The notes below the pieces were generated by a model that did no database searches, was not told where the DNA came from, and worked only from the letters and a program-made list of their open reading frames with translations. From Streptomyces sp. BHT-5-2 (lineage in GTDB: Bacteria; Actinomycetota; Actinomycetes; Streptomycetales; Streptomycetaceae): a stretch of 64,000 nt of DNA. The stretch's first letter is position 1. The number at the start of each line of letters is the position of its first letter. The stretch spans positions 5,828,001-5,892,000 of the forward strand of contig NZ_CP081496.1 in assembly GCF_019774615.1 (NCBI RefSeq). The letters are read 5' to 3'. Shown piece by piece: positions 51,976 to 61,275 of this stretch. A program made the position numbers and the translations under genes.

Positions 51976-52065
51976 CGAACACGCCGAACCTCCCGTTTTT
52001 CTTTTCACCCTATGTGATCACCCATAGTCGTAGCCATCCAGGGTGCTGGCCTGCGCCGCGGTACG

Positions 52066-52881
52066 TCAACTCCCGGACACCGCGGGCGCGCTGGGCACCG
52101 AGATGTCGAGGTGCTGCGCGTCACGGGCGGCCTTCATCAGCTCGGCCAGTACCTTCGCCTTTTCGGCGCCCTGCTCGCTGCTGCCCCACATCACCGTGCG
52201 GCCACCTGGGAGTTCGAGGGTGACGGAATCGTAGGAGCGCATCCGGAGGGTGCGGATGTCCTTCCGGACGGCCTCCGGGAGGTCCCGGGCGACGGTGACC
52301 GCGGCGCGCAGCAAGCGGCTGGTTCCAAAACGGTGCAGGCTCGGGGAGTCGGAAACGGTCAATTCCAGAAGCGGGATGCCGCGGGGCGCGTGGCTCACCG
52401 TGGCGAAACGGACGCCCTCGCCGTCCACTTCCACGAACTTCCCGTTCGCCCGCAGCAGCAGTTCCGGCGTCCTTTCGGTCACTTCCAGTCCGAGGGTGTG
52501 CGGCCAGGAACGGGTGATGTCAACACTCTTGAGGCGCGGGAGCCGGGCCAGCAGCCGGCGGCGCACCGCGTCGGTGTCCACGGAGGCGAGCGGCGCGCCC
52601 GTCGGGGCGGACGCGGCGGCGACCACCTGCTCCGGCGTGAGGACGTCGGTGCCGGTGACCCGGACGCCCTCCAGCCGGAGCCAGTCCGAGCCGTAGAGCG
52701 CCCAGGCGCCGAACCCGCCCAGCAGCGCCGCGAGAACCACGGCGATGATCACACCGCGGCGGCCCGGACGGCGGAGCCGCGGGCGCGGCAGCCGGAGGCG
52801 GGGGCCGCCGGGCCGTGGTGAAGGGCGCGGGCCGGACCGCGACTTCTTCGCTCCGCGCCTGGCGGTGGTCGGTCCGGCCAC
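52066..52881 (-). CDS. ftsQ: Cell division protein FtsQ
   Basis: Bitopic divisome protein of 271 aa: basic Arg/Pro-rich cytoplasmic N-terminus (about residues 1-43), one membrane helix (GVIIAVVLAALLGGFGAWALYG), a POTRA domain (RLEGVRVTGTDVLTPEQVVAAA, about 70-140) and a beta domain to the C-terminus. It links FtsL/FtsW/FtsI assembly. GTG at 52881. 22 bp after murG; the low-GC gap towards ftsZ starts right after its stop. Confidence 0.94.
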   Translation of the reverse strand: MAGPTTARRGAKKSRSGPRPSPRPGGPRLRLPRPRLRRPGRRGVIIAVVLAALLGGFGAWALYGSDWLRLEGVRVTGTDVLTPEQVVAAASAPTGAPLASVDTDAVRRRLLARLPRLKSVDITRSWPHTLGLEVTERTPELLLRANGKFVEVDGEGVRFATVSHAPRGIPLLELTVSDSPSLHRFGTSRLLRAAVTVARDLPEAVRKDIRTLRMRSYDSVTLELPGGRTVMWGSSEQGAEKAKVLAELMKAARDAQHLDISVPSAPAVSGS

Positions 52882-52903
52882 GCTCTCCGCCTTCTCTCGT
52901 CCG

Positions 52904-53995
52904 CTACTTGCGGTGCTGCTCGATCGCGTCGTAGACCATGCCGACCAGCAGCTCGTCGGCGTCCCGGCGGCCGAACTCGGCGGCCGCGCGGGACATCTCG
53001 TACAGCCGGTGCGGATCGCCCAGGACCGGGAGCACGTTGTCCTGCACCCAGTCCGGGGTCAGCTGGGCGTCGTCGACCAGCAGGCCACCGCCGGCGTTGA
53101 CCAGCGGCTGGGCGTTGAGCCGCTGCTCGCCGTTGCCGATCGGCAGCGGGACGAAGGCGGCCGGGAGCCCGACGGCGGACAACTCGGCGACGGTCATCGC
53201 GCCCGCGCGGCAGAGCATCATGTCGGCCGCGGCGTACGCAAGATCCATCCGGTCCACGTACGGTACCGGGACATAGGGGGGCATTCCCGGCATGTTGTCC
53301 ACGTGCGGCAGTTCGTTCTTCGGGCCGACCGCGTGCAGCACCTGGATGCCGGAGCGCTGCAACGCCGGGACCGCGGCCTGGACGACCTCGTTCAGGCGGC
53401 GGGCGCCCTGGGAACCGCCGGACACCAGCAGGGTCGGCAGATTGGGGTCGAGGCCGAACGCGGCGCGCGCCTCGGGGCGCATCGCGGCGCGGTCCAGGGT
53501 GGCGATGGAGCGGCGCAGCGGAATGCCCACATAGCGGGCGCCGCGCAGCTTGCTGTCCGGGGTGCTGACGGCGACGTACGTGGCGTAGCGCGAACCGATC
53601 TTGTTGGCCAGACCGGGGCGGGCGTTGGCCTCGTGGACGACGATCGGCACGCCGAGTCGCTTGGCGGCCAGGTAGCCGGGCAGCGCCACATAGCCGCCGA
53701 AGCCGACGACGCAGTCCGCCTTGGTGCGCTCCAGGATCTGCTCGGCGGCCTTGATCGTGCCGCGCAGCCGCCCGGGGACGGTGATGAGTTCGGGGGTGGG
53801 CTTGCGGGGCAGCGGTACCGCCGGGATCAGGCCCAGCTCGTAGCCGCGCTCGGGGACCAGCCGGGTCTCCAGGCCGCGCTCCGTGCCGAGTGCCGTGATC
53901 CCCACGGTCGGGTCCTGCCTGCGCAGGGCGTCCGCGAGGGCGAGCGCGGGCTCGATGTGGCCGGCGGTCCCCCCACCGGCGAGTACGACATGCAC
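52904..53995 (-). CDS. murG: UDP-GlcNAc:lipid I N-acetylglucosaminyltransferase
   Basis: Adds GlcNAc to lipid I to give lipid II, at the inner face of the membrane. The 363-aa GT-B enzyme has the N-terminal loop VVLAGGGTAGHIEPALALAD, GFGGYVALP, the second-domain loop LLVSGGSQGARRLNEVV and the donor-site region MLCRAGAMTVAELSAVGLPAAFVPLP. ATG at 53995, 6 bp after ftsW, which may flip or polymerise the product. Confidence 0.96.
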   Translation of the reverse strand: MHVVLAGGGTAGHIEPALALADALRRQDPTVGITALGTERGLETRLVPERGYELGLIPAVPLPRKPTPELITVPGRLRGTIKAAEQILERTKADCVVGFGGYVALPGYLAAKRLGVPIVVHEANARPGLANKIGSRYATYVAVSTPDSKLRGARYVGIPLRRSIATLDRAAMRPEARAAFGLDPNLPTLLVSGGSQGARRLNEVVQAAVPALQRSGIQVLHAVGPKNELPHVDNMPGMPPYVPVPYVDRMDLAYAAADMMLCRAGAMTVAELSAVGLPAAFVPLPIGNGEQRLNAQPLVNAGGGLLVDDAQLTPDWVQDNVLPVLGDPHRLYEMSRAAAEFGRRDADELLVGMVYDAIEQHRK

Positions 53996-54001
53996 CGAAA
54001 T

Positions 54002-55354
54002 TCACCGCTCTCCGGACGGCCGCCTCTTAACGCGCCGTCTCATCGTCTTCCATCTCACCCCAGCCGATTTCCTGCCGGGAGCAGGCTTCCGCGCCGACCG
54101 GGCCGTCAACGCCGCCCGTGCGGCGGGCTCGTCACGCGCGAAGGCGATCAGCAGCCCGACGGCGAACATCGTCGGCAGCAGGGCGGAGCCCCCGTAGGAG
54201 AACAGCGGGAGCGGGACACCGGCGATCGGCAGGAGGCCGAGCACCGCACCGATGTTGATCACGGCCTGGGCCATGATCCAGGTGGTCACACCACCCGCTG
54301 CGTACCGTACGAAGGGGTCCTCCGTGCGTCCGGCCACGCGGATACCCGCATAGCCTAGAGCCGCGAAGAGGGCGAGCACCGACAGCGTCCCCGCCAGGCC
54401 CAGTTCCTCCCCGGTGATGGCGAAGATGAAGTCGGTGTGCGGTTCGGGGAGTTCCCCCCATTTTTCCATACTCGCCCCGAGGCCGGAACCGAAGAGGCCG
54501 CCGGAGGCCAGCGCGTAGATGCCGTGCACGGCCTGCCAGCACTGGTCGCCGGGGCCCGGATCGGTCGCGCCGATGCAGGCGAGGCGGGACATCCGGTGGG
54601 CGCTGGTCTTGATCAGCAGCAGGCCGAGCACGGTCGCGGCGCCCAGCACCCCGGCGAACAGCCGGGTCGGGGCGCCGGCCAGCCACAGCAGGCCGAAGAG
54701 GATCGCGGTGAGGATGATCGTGGTGCCCATGTCGCCGCCGAGCATGATCAGCCCGAGTACGAGAAATGTCACCGGCGTCAGTGGAACCAGCAGCTGCTTC
54801 CACTGCGTCAGAAGTCTCTTCTCCTCCTTGCGGGCCAGCAGGTCGGCGGCCCACAGGACGAGCGCGAGCTTGGCGAACTCGCTCGGTTGCACCTGGAAAG
54901 GGCCGCCCAGGCTGAGCCAGTTCTGGTTGCCGTTGACCGAGACGCCGATGCCCGGGATCTGCACCATGCCGAGCAGGAAGACCGAGCCGGCGAGCAGCGG
55001 GTAGGCCAGCGACCGGTGCCGGCGCACCGGCATCCGGGAGGCGAGCAGCAGCAGCCCGCCGCCGATGGCGGCGGCCAGCAGTTGCTTGCGGAAGAAGTAC
55101 GACGGCGCCAGACCGGACTGCAGGGCCTTGATCTGGGAGGCCGAGTAGACCATCACCAGGCCCAGCACGGTGATCAGCAGGGGGGCACCGAGGATGAGGT
55201 AGTACGCCGTGAGCGGACGGTCCCAGGCGCGCCGGGCCCGGTGGTAGAGCCCGCGCGGGCCGGGCGGCGTCCGGACGACCCGCGGCGGGCGCACCTTGGC
55301 GGGGGTCCGGCGGGCCGGGCGCTGCGGCGCCGGCTTCGCCGATCGGGCGGTCAT
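54002..55354 (-). CDS. ftsW: SEDS peptidoglycan polymerase FtsW
   Basis: SEDS-family glycan polymerase of the division septum, partner of FtsI. About 450 aa with ten helices: basic N-terminus (about 1-50), then LTAYYLILGAPLLITVLGLVMVYSASQI, QPSEFAKLALVLWAADLLA, and GGDMGTTIILTAILFG (SEDS catalytic Asp region). C-terminal SYGGSALLPTMFAVGLLIAF, then a basic tail. The ATG at 55354 is chosen because GGAGG lies 8 bases upstream; the GTG at 55369 would place that site inside the gene. Confidence 0.94.
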   Translation of the reverse strand: MTARSAKPAPQRPARRTPAKVRPPRVVRTPPGPRGLYHRARRAWDRPLTAYYLILGAPLLITVLGLVMVYSASQIKALQSGLAPSYFFRKQLLAAAIGGGLLLLASRMPVRRHRSLAYPLLAGSVFLLGMVQIPGIGVSVNGNQNWLSLGGPFQVQPSEFAKLALVLWAADLLARKEEKRLLTQWKQLLVPLTPVTFLVLGLIMLGGDMGTTIILTAILFGLLWLAGAPTRLFAGVLGAATVLGLLLIKTSAHRMSRLACIGATDPGPGDQCWQAVHGIYALASGGLFGSGLGASMEKWGELPEPHTDFIFAITGEELGLAGTLSVLALFAALGYAGIRVAGRTEDPFVRYAAGGVTTWIMAQAVINIGAVLGLLPIAGVPLPLFSYGGSALLPTMFAVGLLIAFARDEPAARAALTARSARKPAPGRKSAGVRWKTMRRRVKRRPSGER

Positions 55355-55413
55355 CCTCGTCCCCTCCACGGGTGCGCTCGCCGCCGGCGACGACGGCAGC
55401 GGGGAGAACCGGG

Positions 55414-56877
55414 CTAGTGACTCGCGGCGGCCAGCTCGCCCACCGCGTCGGCGAACGCCTCGCCCCGCTTGTTGTAATTGACGAACATGTCCATCGAGGC
55501 ACAGGCCGGGGCCAGCAGCACGGTGTCGCCCGGCTCGGCCAGCCGGGCCGCCTCCCGGACCGCCTCGGACATCGCCCCAGTGTCGGTCCGGTCGAGGTCG
55601 ACAACCGGGACATCCGGGGCGTGTCGCGCCAGCGCTTCACGGATCAGCGCCCGGTCGGCACCGATCAGGACCACCCCGCGCAGCCGCCCGGCGGCCGTAC
55701 GCACCAGGTCGTCGAAGGTGGCGCCCTTCGCCAGTCCGCCGGCGATCCAGACGATGTGCCCGTACGCCGCCAACGACGCCTCGGCGGCGTGGGTGTTGGT
55801 GGCCTTGGAGTCGTCGATGTAGGAGACCCCGGCGACGTCCGCGATGTGCTGGATGCGGTGGGCGTCCGGGTGGAAGGCCCGCAGTCCGTCGCGGACCGCG
55901 GTGGCCGGGACGCCGAAGGCGCGGGCCAGTGCCGCGGCGGCCAGCGCGTTGGCGATGTTGTGCGGGGCGGCCTTGCCGGAGGCGGGGGCGATGTCCGCGA
56001 TCTCGGCGAGCTCCTGGGCCTGCTTCTGCCGGTTCTCCACGAAAGCGCGGTCGACGAGGATGCCGTCGACGACGCCGAGTTGGGAGGGGCCGGGGGTGCC
56101 GAGGGTGAAGCCGATGGCCCGGCAGCCCTCGACCACGTCGGCCTCGCGGACCAGTTCCTCGGTCGCGGGGTCGGCGGCGTTGTAGACGCAGGCGACGGTG
56201 TTGCCCTCGTAGATCCGGCCCTTGTCGGCGGCGTATGCGGCCATGGAGCCGTGCCAGTCGAGGTGGTCCGGGGCGAGGTTGAGGACGGCGGCGGAGTGCG
56301 CCCGCACCGACGGCGCCCAGTGCAGCTGGTAGCTGGAGAGCTCGACGGCCAGGACGTCGTAGGCCGTCTCGTCGGTGCGGCCCTCGCCGAGCACCACGTC
56401 CACCAGCGGGACGCCGATGTTGCCCACCGCGGCGGTGCGCAGACCGGCCGCGGCGAGGATCGAGGCGAGCATCCGGACGGTGGTGGTCTTGCCGTTGGTG
56501 CCGGTGACCGCCAGCCAGGGCGCCGCGTCGGGACCACGCAGCCGCCAGGCCAGCTCGACGTCGCCCCAGACCGGGACGCCGGCCTTCTCGGCCGCCAGGA
56601 AGAGCGGGCTGGTGGGCTTCCACCCGGGGGAGGTCACCACCACCTCGGTGCCCTCGGGGAGGGTCTCGCCGTCGCCGAGCCGGACGGTGATCCCGAGCTT
56701 CTCCAGTTCGGCCGCCTGGGCCCGTTCGCGTTCGCCGTCGCTGCCGTTGACGACGGTGACGCGGGCGCCGAGGCCGGCCAGGGCACGGGCGGCGGGGACG
56801 CCGCTCACGCCGAGGCCGGCCACGGTGACGTGGCTGCCGGCGAAGTCCTCGGGAGCCTTCGGGTCGTACACGGTCAC
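55414..56877 (-). CDS. murD: UDP-MurNAc-L-alanine:D-glutamate ligase
   Basis: Adds D-Glu to UDP-MurNAc-L-Ala. The 487-aa Mur ligase has the N-terminal nucleotide-binding fold (HVTVAGLGVSGVPAARALAG), the ATP loop TGTNGKTTTVRMLA (about residues 118-131), ELSSYQLHW, LAPDHLDWHGS and the C-terminal SKATNTHAAEASL region. The GTG at 56877 overlaps the mraY stop (GTGA), which decides the start; the frame is open further upstream inside mraY, but that is a shadow. Confidence 0.96.
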   Translation of the reverse strand: MTVYDPKAPEDFAGSHVTVAGLGVSGVPAARALAGLGARVTVVNGSDGERERAQAAELEKLGITVRLGDGETLPEGTEVVVTSPGWKPTSPLFLAAEKAGVPVWGDVELAWRLRGPDAAPWLAVTGTNGKTTTVRMLASILAAAGLRTAAVGNIGVPLVDVVLGEGRTDETAYDVLAVELSSYQLHWAPSVRAHSAAVLNLAPDHLDWHGSMAAYAADKGRIYEGNTVACVYNAADPATEELVREADVVEGCRAIGFTLGTPGPSQLGVVDGILVDRAFVENRQKQAQELAEIADIAPASGKAAPHNIANALAAAALARAFGVPATAVRDGLRAFHPDAHRIQHIADVAGVSYIDDSKATNTHAAEASLAAYGHIVWIAGGLAKGATFDDLVRTAAGRLRGVVLIGADRALIREALARHAPDVPVVDLDRTDTGAMSEAVREAARLAEPGDTVLLAPACASMDMFVNYNKRGEAFADAVGELAAASH

Positions 56878-57947
56878 TTCGCCGCCTGCCAGCCGCCGTA
56901 GAAGATGCCCAGACCGACGATCACGCACATGCCCTGGATGATCCAGAACCGGACCACCACAAGGACCTCGGACCACCCCTTGAGTTCGAAGTGGTGCTGT
57001 AGTGGCGCCATCCGGAAGACCCGCTTGCCGGTCATCCGGAACGAGCCGACCTGGATGACCACGGACATGGTGATCAGGACGAACAGACCGCCCAGGACCG
57101 CCAGCAGCATCTCCGTGCGGGAGCAGATCGCCAGGCCGGCGAGCGCGCCGCCCAGCGCCAGTGAGCCGGTGTCGCCCATGAAGATCTTGGCGGGCGAGGT
57201 GTTCCACCAAAGGAAGCCGAAGCACGCGCCCATCAGGGCCGAGGCCACCACCGCCAGGTCGAGCGGGTCGCGGACCTCGTAGCAGCCGGGTCCGGCGGTG
57301 ATCAGGTTGGCGCAGGACTCCTGGTGCTGCCAGATGCCGATGAAGGTGTATGCACCGAAGACCATCACCGAGGCGCCGGTGGCCAGGCCGTCGAGGCCGT
57401 CGGTGAGGTTCACGCCGTTGGACATCGCCAGGATCATGAACAGCGCCCAGAGGACGAAGAGCACCGGGCCGATCTGCCAGCCGAAGTCCTGGGTGAAGGA
57501 GAGCCGGTCGGAGGCCGGCGTGGCGCCCCGCAGGTCGGCGAACTGTAGCGAGAGCACCGCGAAGGCGATGCCGACGATCAGCTGGCCGGCCATCTTCGCC
57601 TTGGCCCGCAGGCCCAGCGACCGCTGCTTGACGATCTTGATGTAGTCGTCGAGGAAGCCGACCAGGCCCATGCCCGCGAAGAGGAAGAGCACCAGCACGC
57701 CCGAGAAGGTCGGGTCGCTGGAGGTGATCACCTTCGTCAGGGCGTAGGCGATGATCGTGGCCAGGATGAAGGAGATGCCGCCCATGGTGGGCGTGCCCTT
57801 CTTGCTGCCGTGGGTGCGGGGGCCGTCATCGCGGATGAACTGCCCGTAGCCCTTCTTGGCCAGCAGCTTGATCAGCAGGGGGGTGCCGATCAGGGTCAGG
57901 AAGAGCCCGATCGTCCCGGAGAAGAGGATCTGCTTCATGGAGTTCAT
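56874..57947 (-). CDS. mraY: Phospho-MurNAc-pentapeptide translocase
   Basis: Transfers phospho-MurNAc-pentapeptide to undecaprenyl phosphate, giving lipid I. The 357-aa protein has ten helices with the MraY signature GTPTMGG, FLDDYIK (two catalytic Asp), SNGVNLTDGLDGLATG and the His-rich loop MAPLQHHFELKGW near the C-terminus. ATG at 57947 overlaps murF (ATGA), and the 3' end overlaps murD (GTGA), so murF-mraY-murD is one coupled chain. Confidence 0.96.
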   Translation of the reverse strand: MNSMKQILFSGTIGLFLTLIGTPLLIKLLAKKGYGQFIRDDGPRTHGSKKGTPTMGGISFILATIIAYALTKVITSSDPTFSGVLVLFLFAGMGLVGFLDDYIKIVKQRSLGLRAKAKMAGQLIVGIAFAVLSLQFADLRGATPASDRLSFTQDFGWQIGPVLFVLWALFMILAMSNGVNLTDGLDGLATGASVMVFGAYTFIGIWQHQESCANLITAGPGCYEVRDPLDLAVVASALMGACFGFLWWNTSPAKIFMGDTGSLALGGALAGLAICSRTEMLLAVLGGLFVLITMSVVIQVGSFRMTGKRVFRMAPLQHHFELKGWSEVLVVVRFWIIQGMCVIVGLGIFYGGWQAAK

Positions 57948-59386
57948 CGGGACGCGGCTCCGCCCTCAGCGCCGGACACGCCCTCGTCGTCCAGCAATGC
58001 CGCGGCCACCCGCTCCAGGCCCACCGACCGGGACGCCTTCACCAGTACGACGTCTCCCGGTCGCAGCTCGCTGCGCAACAGGTCCACCGCCGCCCGCGTG
58101 TCGGACACGTGCACCGACTCCTCACCCCACGAACCCTCGTTCTTGGCGCCCATGTCGAGCCAGGCCGCTTCCCTGCCGCCGACCGCCACGAGCTTGCTGA
58201 CGTTGAGCCGGACGACCAGCCGCCCGACCGCGTCGTGTTCGGCGAGCGACTCCTCGCCCAGCTCGGCCATCTCACCGAGCACCGCCCACGTCCGGCCCCC
58301 CTTCGCCCTGGCGGCGGTGCCCATGGCGACCAGCGCACGCAGCGCCGCTCGCATGGACTCGGGGTTCGCGTTGTAGGCGTCGTTGACGACCGTCACGCCG
58401 TCCGCGCGCTCGGTGACCTCCATGCGCCAGCGGGAGAGCGTGCCGGCTTCGGAGAGCGCGGCGGCGATCTCGTCTACGGGCATGCCCAACTCATGGGCGA
58501 CGGCGGCCGCGGCGAGCGCGTTCGACACGTGGTGCTCACCGTACAGCCGCATGGTCACATCACTGCACCCGGAGGGTGTGTGAAGCGTGAAAGCGGGCTG
58601 TCCGAGACCGTTGAGCCGGACATTCTCGGCACGCACCGCGGCCTCCGCGGACTCGCCGTAGAGGATCGTACGAGCCTTCGTGCGGGACGCCATGGCCCGG
58701 ACGTACGGGTCGTCGGCGTTGAGCACCGCCACCCCTCCGTCCTCGGCCGCGGGCAGCGCCTCGACCAGCTCGCCCTTGGCCCGGGCGATCTGCTCGCGGC
58801 CGCCGAACTCGCCGAGGTGCGCGGTGCCGACGTTGAGGACCACCCCGATCCGGGGCGGGGTCAGCCCGGCGAGGTAGCGGATGTGGCCGACGCCGCGGGC
58901 ACCCATCTCCAGCACGAGGTGGCGGGTGGTGGCGTCGGCGCGCAGCGCGGTGAGCGGCAGGCCGATCTCGTTGTTGAGGTTGCCTTCCGGCCACACCGTC
59001 GGACCGTGCCGCTGGAGCAGCTGGGCGATCAGGTCCTTGGTGCTGGTCTTGCCGGCCGAGCCGGTCAGCCCGACGACGGTGGCGCCCAGCTTCTCCACGA
59101 CGGCCCGGGCGAGGGCGCCCAGAGCTGCGACGACGTCGTCGACGACGATCGCCGGGACGCCGACCGGGCGGGACGCGAGGACGGCCACCGCGCCGGCTTC
59201 CACGGCGCCGACCGCGAAGTCGTGCCCGTCCACCCGCTCACCGGCGAACGCAACGAACAGGCCACCCGGGCGGACCGCCCGGGAGTCCGTGACGACCGGC
59301 CCGGCGACCTCACGGCCCGGGTCCGGTATGTCGTGCTGCTGCCCGCCGACGATGCTCGCGATCTCGGCGAGGGACAGGGAGATCAC
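57944..59386 (-). CDS. murF: UDP-MurNAc-tripeptide:D-Ala-D-Ala ligase
   Basis: Adds D-Ala-D-Ala to complete the pentapeptide. The 480-aa Mur ligase has an N-terminal uridine-binding domain with DSRAVRPGGLFVAF, the ATP loop GLTGSAGKTSTKDLI (about residues 105-119), EMGARGVGHI, and NDAYNANPESMRAALRAL. Start GTG at 59386 (MISLSLAEIASIVGGQ). 62 bp after murE. Coupled to mraY by a 4-base overlap. Confidence 0.96.
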   Translation of the reverse strand: MISLSLAEIASIVGGQQHDIPDPGREVAGPVVTDSRAVRPGGLFVAFAGERVDGHDFAVGAVEAGAVAVLASRPVGVPAIVVDDVVAALGALARAVVEKLGATVVGLTGSAGKTSTKDLIAQLLQRHGPTVWPEGNLNNEIGLPLTALRADATTRHLVLEMGARGVGHIRYLAGLTPPRIGVVLNVGTAHLGEFGGREQIARAKGELVEALPAAEDGGVAVLNADDPYVRAMASRTKARTILYGESAEAAVRAENVRLNGLGQPAFTLHTPSGCSDVTMRLYGEHHVSNALAAAAVAHELGMPVDEIAAALSEAGTLSRWRMEVTERADGVTVVNDAYNANPESMRAALRALVAMGTAARAKGGRTWAVLGEMAELGEESLAEHDAVGRLVVRLNVSKLVAVGGREAAWLDMGAKNEGSWGEESVHVSDTRAAVDLLRSELRPGDVVLVKASRSVGLERVAAALLDDEGVSGAEGGAASR

Positions 59387-59448
59387 AGGTCACCCCCGGG
59401 GCCGTGCAGGAGGTGCCAACAAGAGGATTGTGCGCGCATGGCGGTGTG

Positions 59449-61257
59449 TCATCCCTGGTGGTTCGGCTGCTGTGACTGCTGCGACGGCTGCGATGCCATG
59501 GCGGACTCGATCGCGGCGCGCAGCACCTGACGGTCGTCGAAGGGGCGTACCACTCCGGCGATGTCCTGACCCTGTTCGTGGCCCTTGCCCGCGACGATCA
59601 CGGTGTCCCCGGGCTCGGCGCGGGCGACGGCGGCGGCGATGGCGGCGGCCCGGTCCTCCTCGACCAGGACGGTGCCGCGCTCGTGGACGGGCACCTCGGC
59701 GGCGCCCGCGAGCATGGTGGCGAGGATCGCGAGCGGGTCCTCGGAGCGGGGGTTGTCGGAGGTCAGCACGGCGGTGTCGGCCAGCCGGGCGACCGCGGCG
59801 CCCATCGGCATCCGCTTCTGCCGGTCCCGGTCGCCGCCGCACCCGAGGACGGCGTGCACCTTGCCGGTGGTGACCTTGCGCAGGGCGCGCAGAACCGATT
59901 CGACGGCGTCGGTCTTGTGGGCGTAGTCGACGACCGCCAGATAGGGCTGGCCGGCGTCCACGCGCTCCAGGCGGCCGGGGACGCCGGGGATCGCGGCGAC
60001 GCCGTCGGCCGCGGTCTGCGGGTCCACGCCCGCGACGGCCAGGGCCGTGATGGCGGCGAGTGCGTTGGAGACGTTGAACGGGCCGGCGATCGGTGAGGCG
60101 GCGCGCAGCGTCACGCCTCCGGGGCCGTGCACGGTGAAGGTCGAGCCGAGCGCGCCGACCTCGACGTCGGCGGCGCGCCAGTCCGCGTCCGGGTGGCCCT
60201 CGGCGGAGAACGTGGTGACCGGGACCTCGGACTCGCCGGCGGCCAGCCGGCGGCCGTACTCGTCGTCGAGGTTGACCACGCCGGCCCGGCTGCGCGCCTT
60301 GGTGAACAGCTGCGCCTTGGCCTGGAAGTAGTCCTCCATGCCGGAGTGGAACTCCATGTGCTCCGGGCTGAGGTTGTTGAAGACCGCGACGTCGAAGACG
60401 CAGCCGTCGACCCGGCCGAGGACCAGCGCGTGGCTGGAGACCTCCATGGCGACCGAGCCGACGCCGCGCTCGCGCATCACCGCGAACAGCGCCTGAAGGT
60501 CGGTGGCCTCGGGGGTGGTCCGCTCGGACTTCAGGCGCTCGTCGCCGATCCGCGACTCGACCGTGCCGATCAGTCCGGTCAGTCCGCCCACCCGTCGCCC
60601 GCCGGCCTCGCTCTCCTTGGCGGCCGCGGCCCGCAGACCGCCCTCGATGAGGTACGCGGTGGTGGTCTTGCCGGAGGTGCCGGTGATGCCGATCTGGAGG
60701 AGGTCGTCGCCCGGTGCCCCGTAGATCGAGACGGCCAGGGCGCCCATCCGGGCGCGCGGGTCGTCGACGGTGAGGACCGGCAGGCCGGTCGCGGCGGCCC
60801 GCTCGGCGCCCGACGGGTCGGTCAGGATCGCGGCGGCGCCGAGGTCGGCGGCCTGGGCGACGAAGTCGGCGCCGTGCAGACGGGCACCGGGCAGCGCGGC
60901 GTAGACGTCACCGGGCCGCACCGCCCGGGAGTCGTGGGTGATGCCGGTGACCACGACGGGCTGCGCGGCGTCAGCCGCTCCGGTGGAGCCGGTGCCCGCA
61001 CCGGGGGCTCCGTCCGGGAGCGGGATCGCCAGCTGCTGGGCGAGGTCGGCCAAGGGGGTGGGGCGGACCTCGTCGGGGCGCGGCGCACCCGGATATCTGC
61101 CGGGGCCGCCCTTCTCCGCGTGCTGGGGTTTCGGGGACTGATCAGCTTGTGACACGGCGGTGAGCGTACCGGGCAGAACGGGCCCGGGGCGAAGTGAGGG
61201 CTTCTCCGGGGGGCCGTCGCCGGGCAGCTGCGGGCCGTCGGGGGTGATCGTCGTCAC
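59449..61257 (-). CDS. murE: UDP-MurNAc-tripeptide synthetase (diaminopimelate-adding)
   Basis: Adds diaminopimelate to UDP-MurNAc-dipeptide. 602 aa, longer than the usual about 500 because of an N-terminal extension (about 1-75, Pro/Gly-rich). Core motifs: THDSRAVRPGDVYAALPGARLHG, ATP loop GITGTSGKTTTAYLI, VAMEVSSHAL, and DNPRSEDP, the DNPR box typical of diaminopimelate enzymes (Streptomyces uses LL-DAP). The GTG at 61257 has GAGG about 9 bases upstream; later starts are possible. A short Gln/Ser-rich tail is present. 18 bp after ftsI. Confidence 0.94.
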   Translation of the reverse strand: MTTITPDGPQLPGDGPPEKPSLRPGPVLPGTLTAVSQADQSPKPQHAEKGGPGRYPGAPRPDEVRPTPLADLAQQLAIPLPDGAPGAGTGSTGAADAAQPVVVTGITHDSRAVRPGDVYAALPGARLHGADFVAQAADLGAAAILTDPSGAERAAATGLPVLTVDDPRARMGALAVSIYGAPGDDLLQIGITGTSGKTTTAYLIEGGLRAAAAKESEAGGRRVGGLTGLIGTVESRIGDERLKSERTTPEATDLQALFAVMRERGVGSVAMEVSSHALVLGRVDGCVFDVAVFNNLSPEHMEFHSGMEDYFQAKAQLFTKARSRAGVVNLDDEYGRRLAAGESEVPVTTFSAEGHPDADWRAADVEVGALGSTFTVHGPGGVTLRAASPIAGPFNVSNALAAITALAVAGVDPQTAADGVAAIPGVPGRLERVDAGQPYLAVVDYAHKTDAVESVLRALRKVTTGKVHAVLGCGGDRDRQKRMPMGAAVARLADTAVLTSDNPRSEDPLAILATMLAGAAEVPVHERGTVLVEEDRAAAIAAAVARAEPGDTVIVAGKGHEQGQDIAGVVRPFDDRQVLRAAIESAMASQPSQQSQQPNHQG

Positions 61258-61275
61258 GGCGGTTGTGCCTCGATT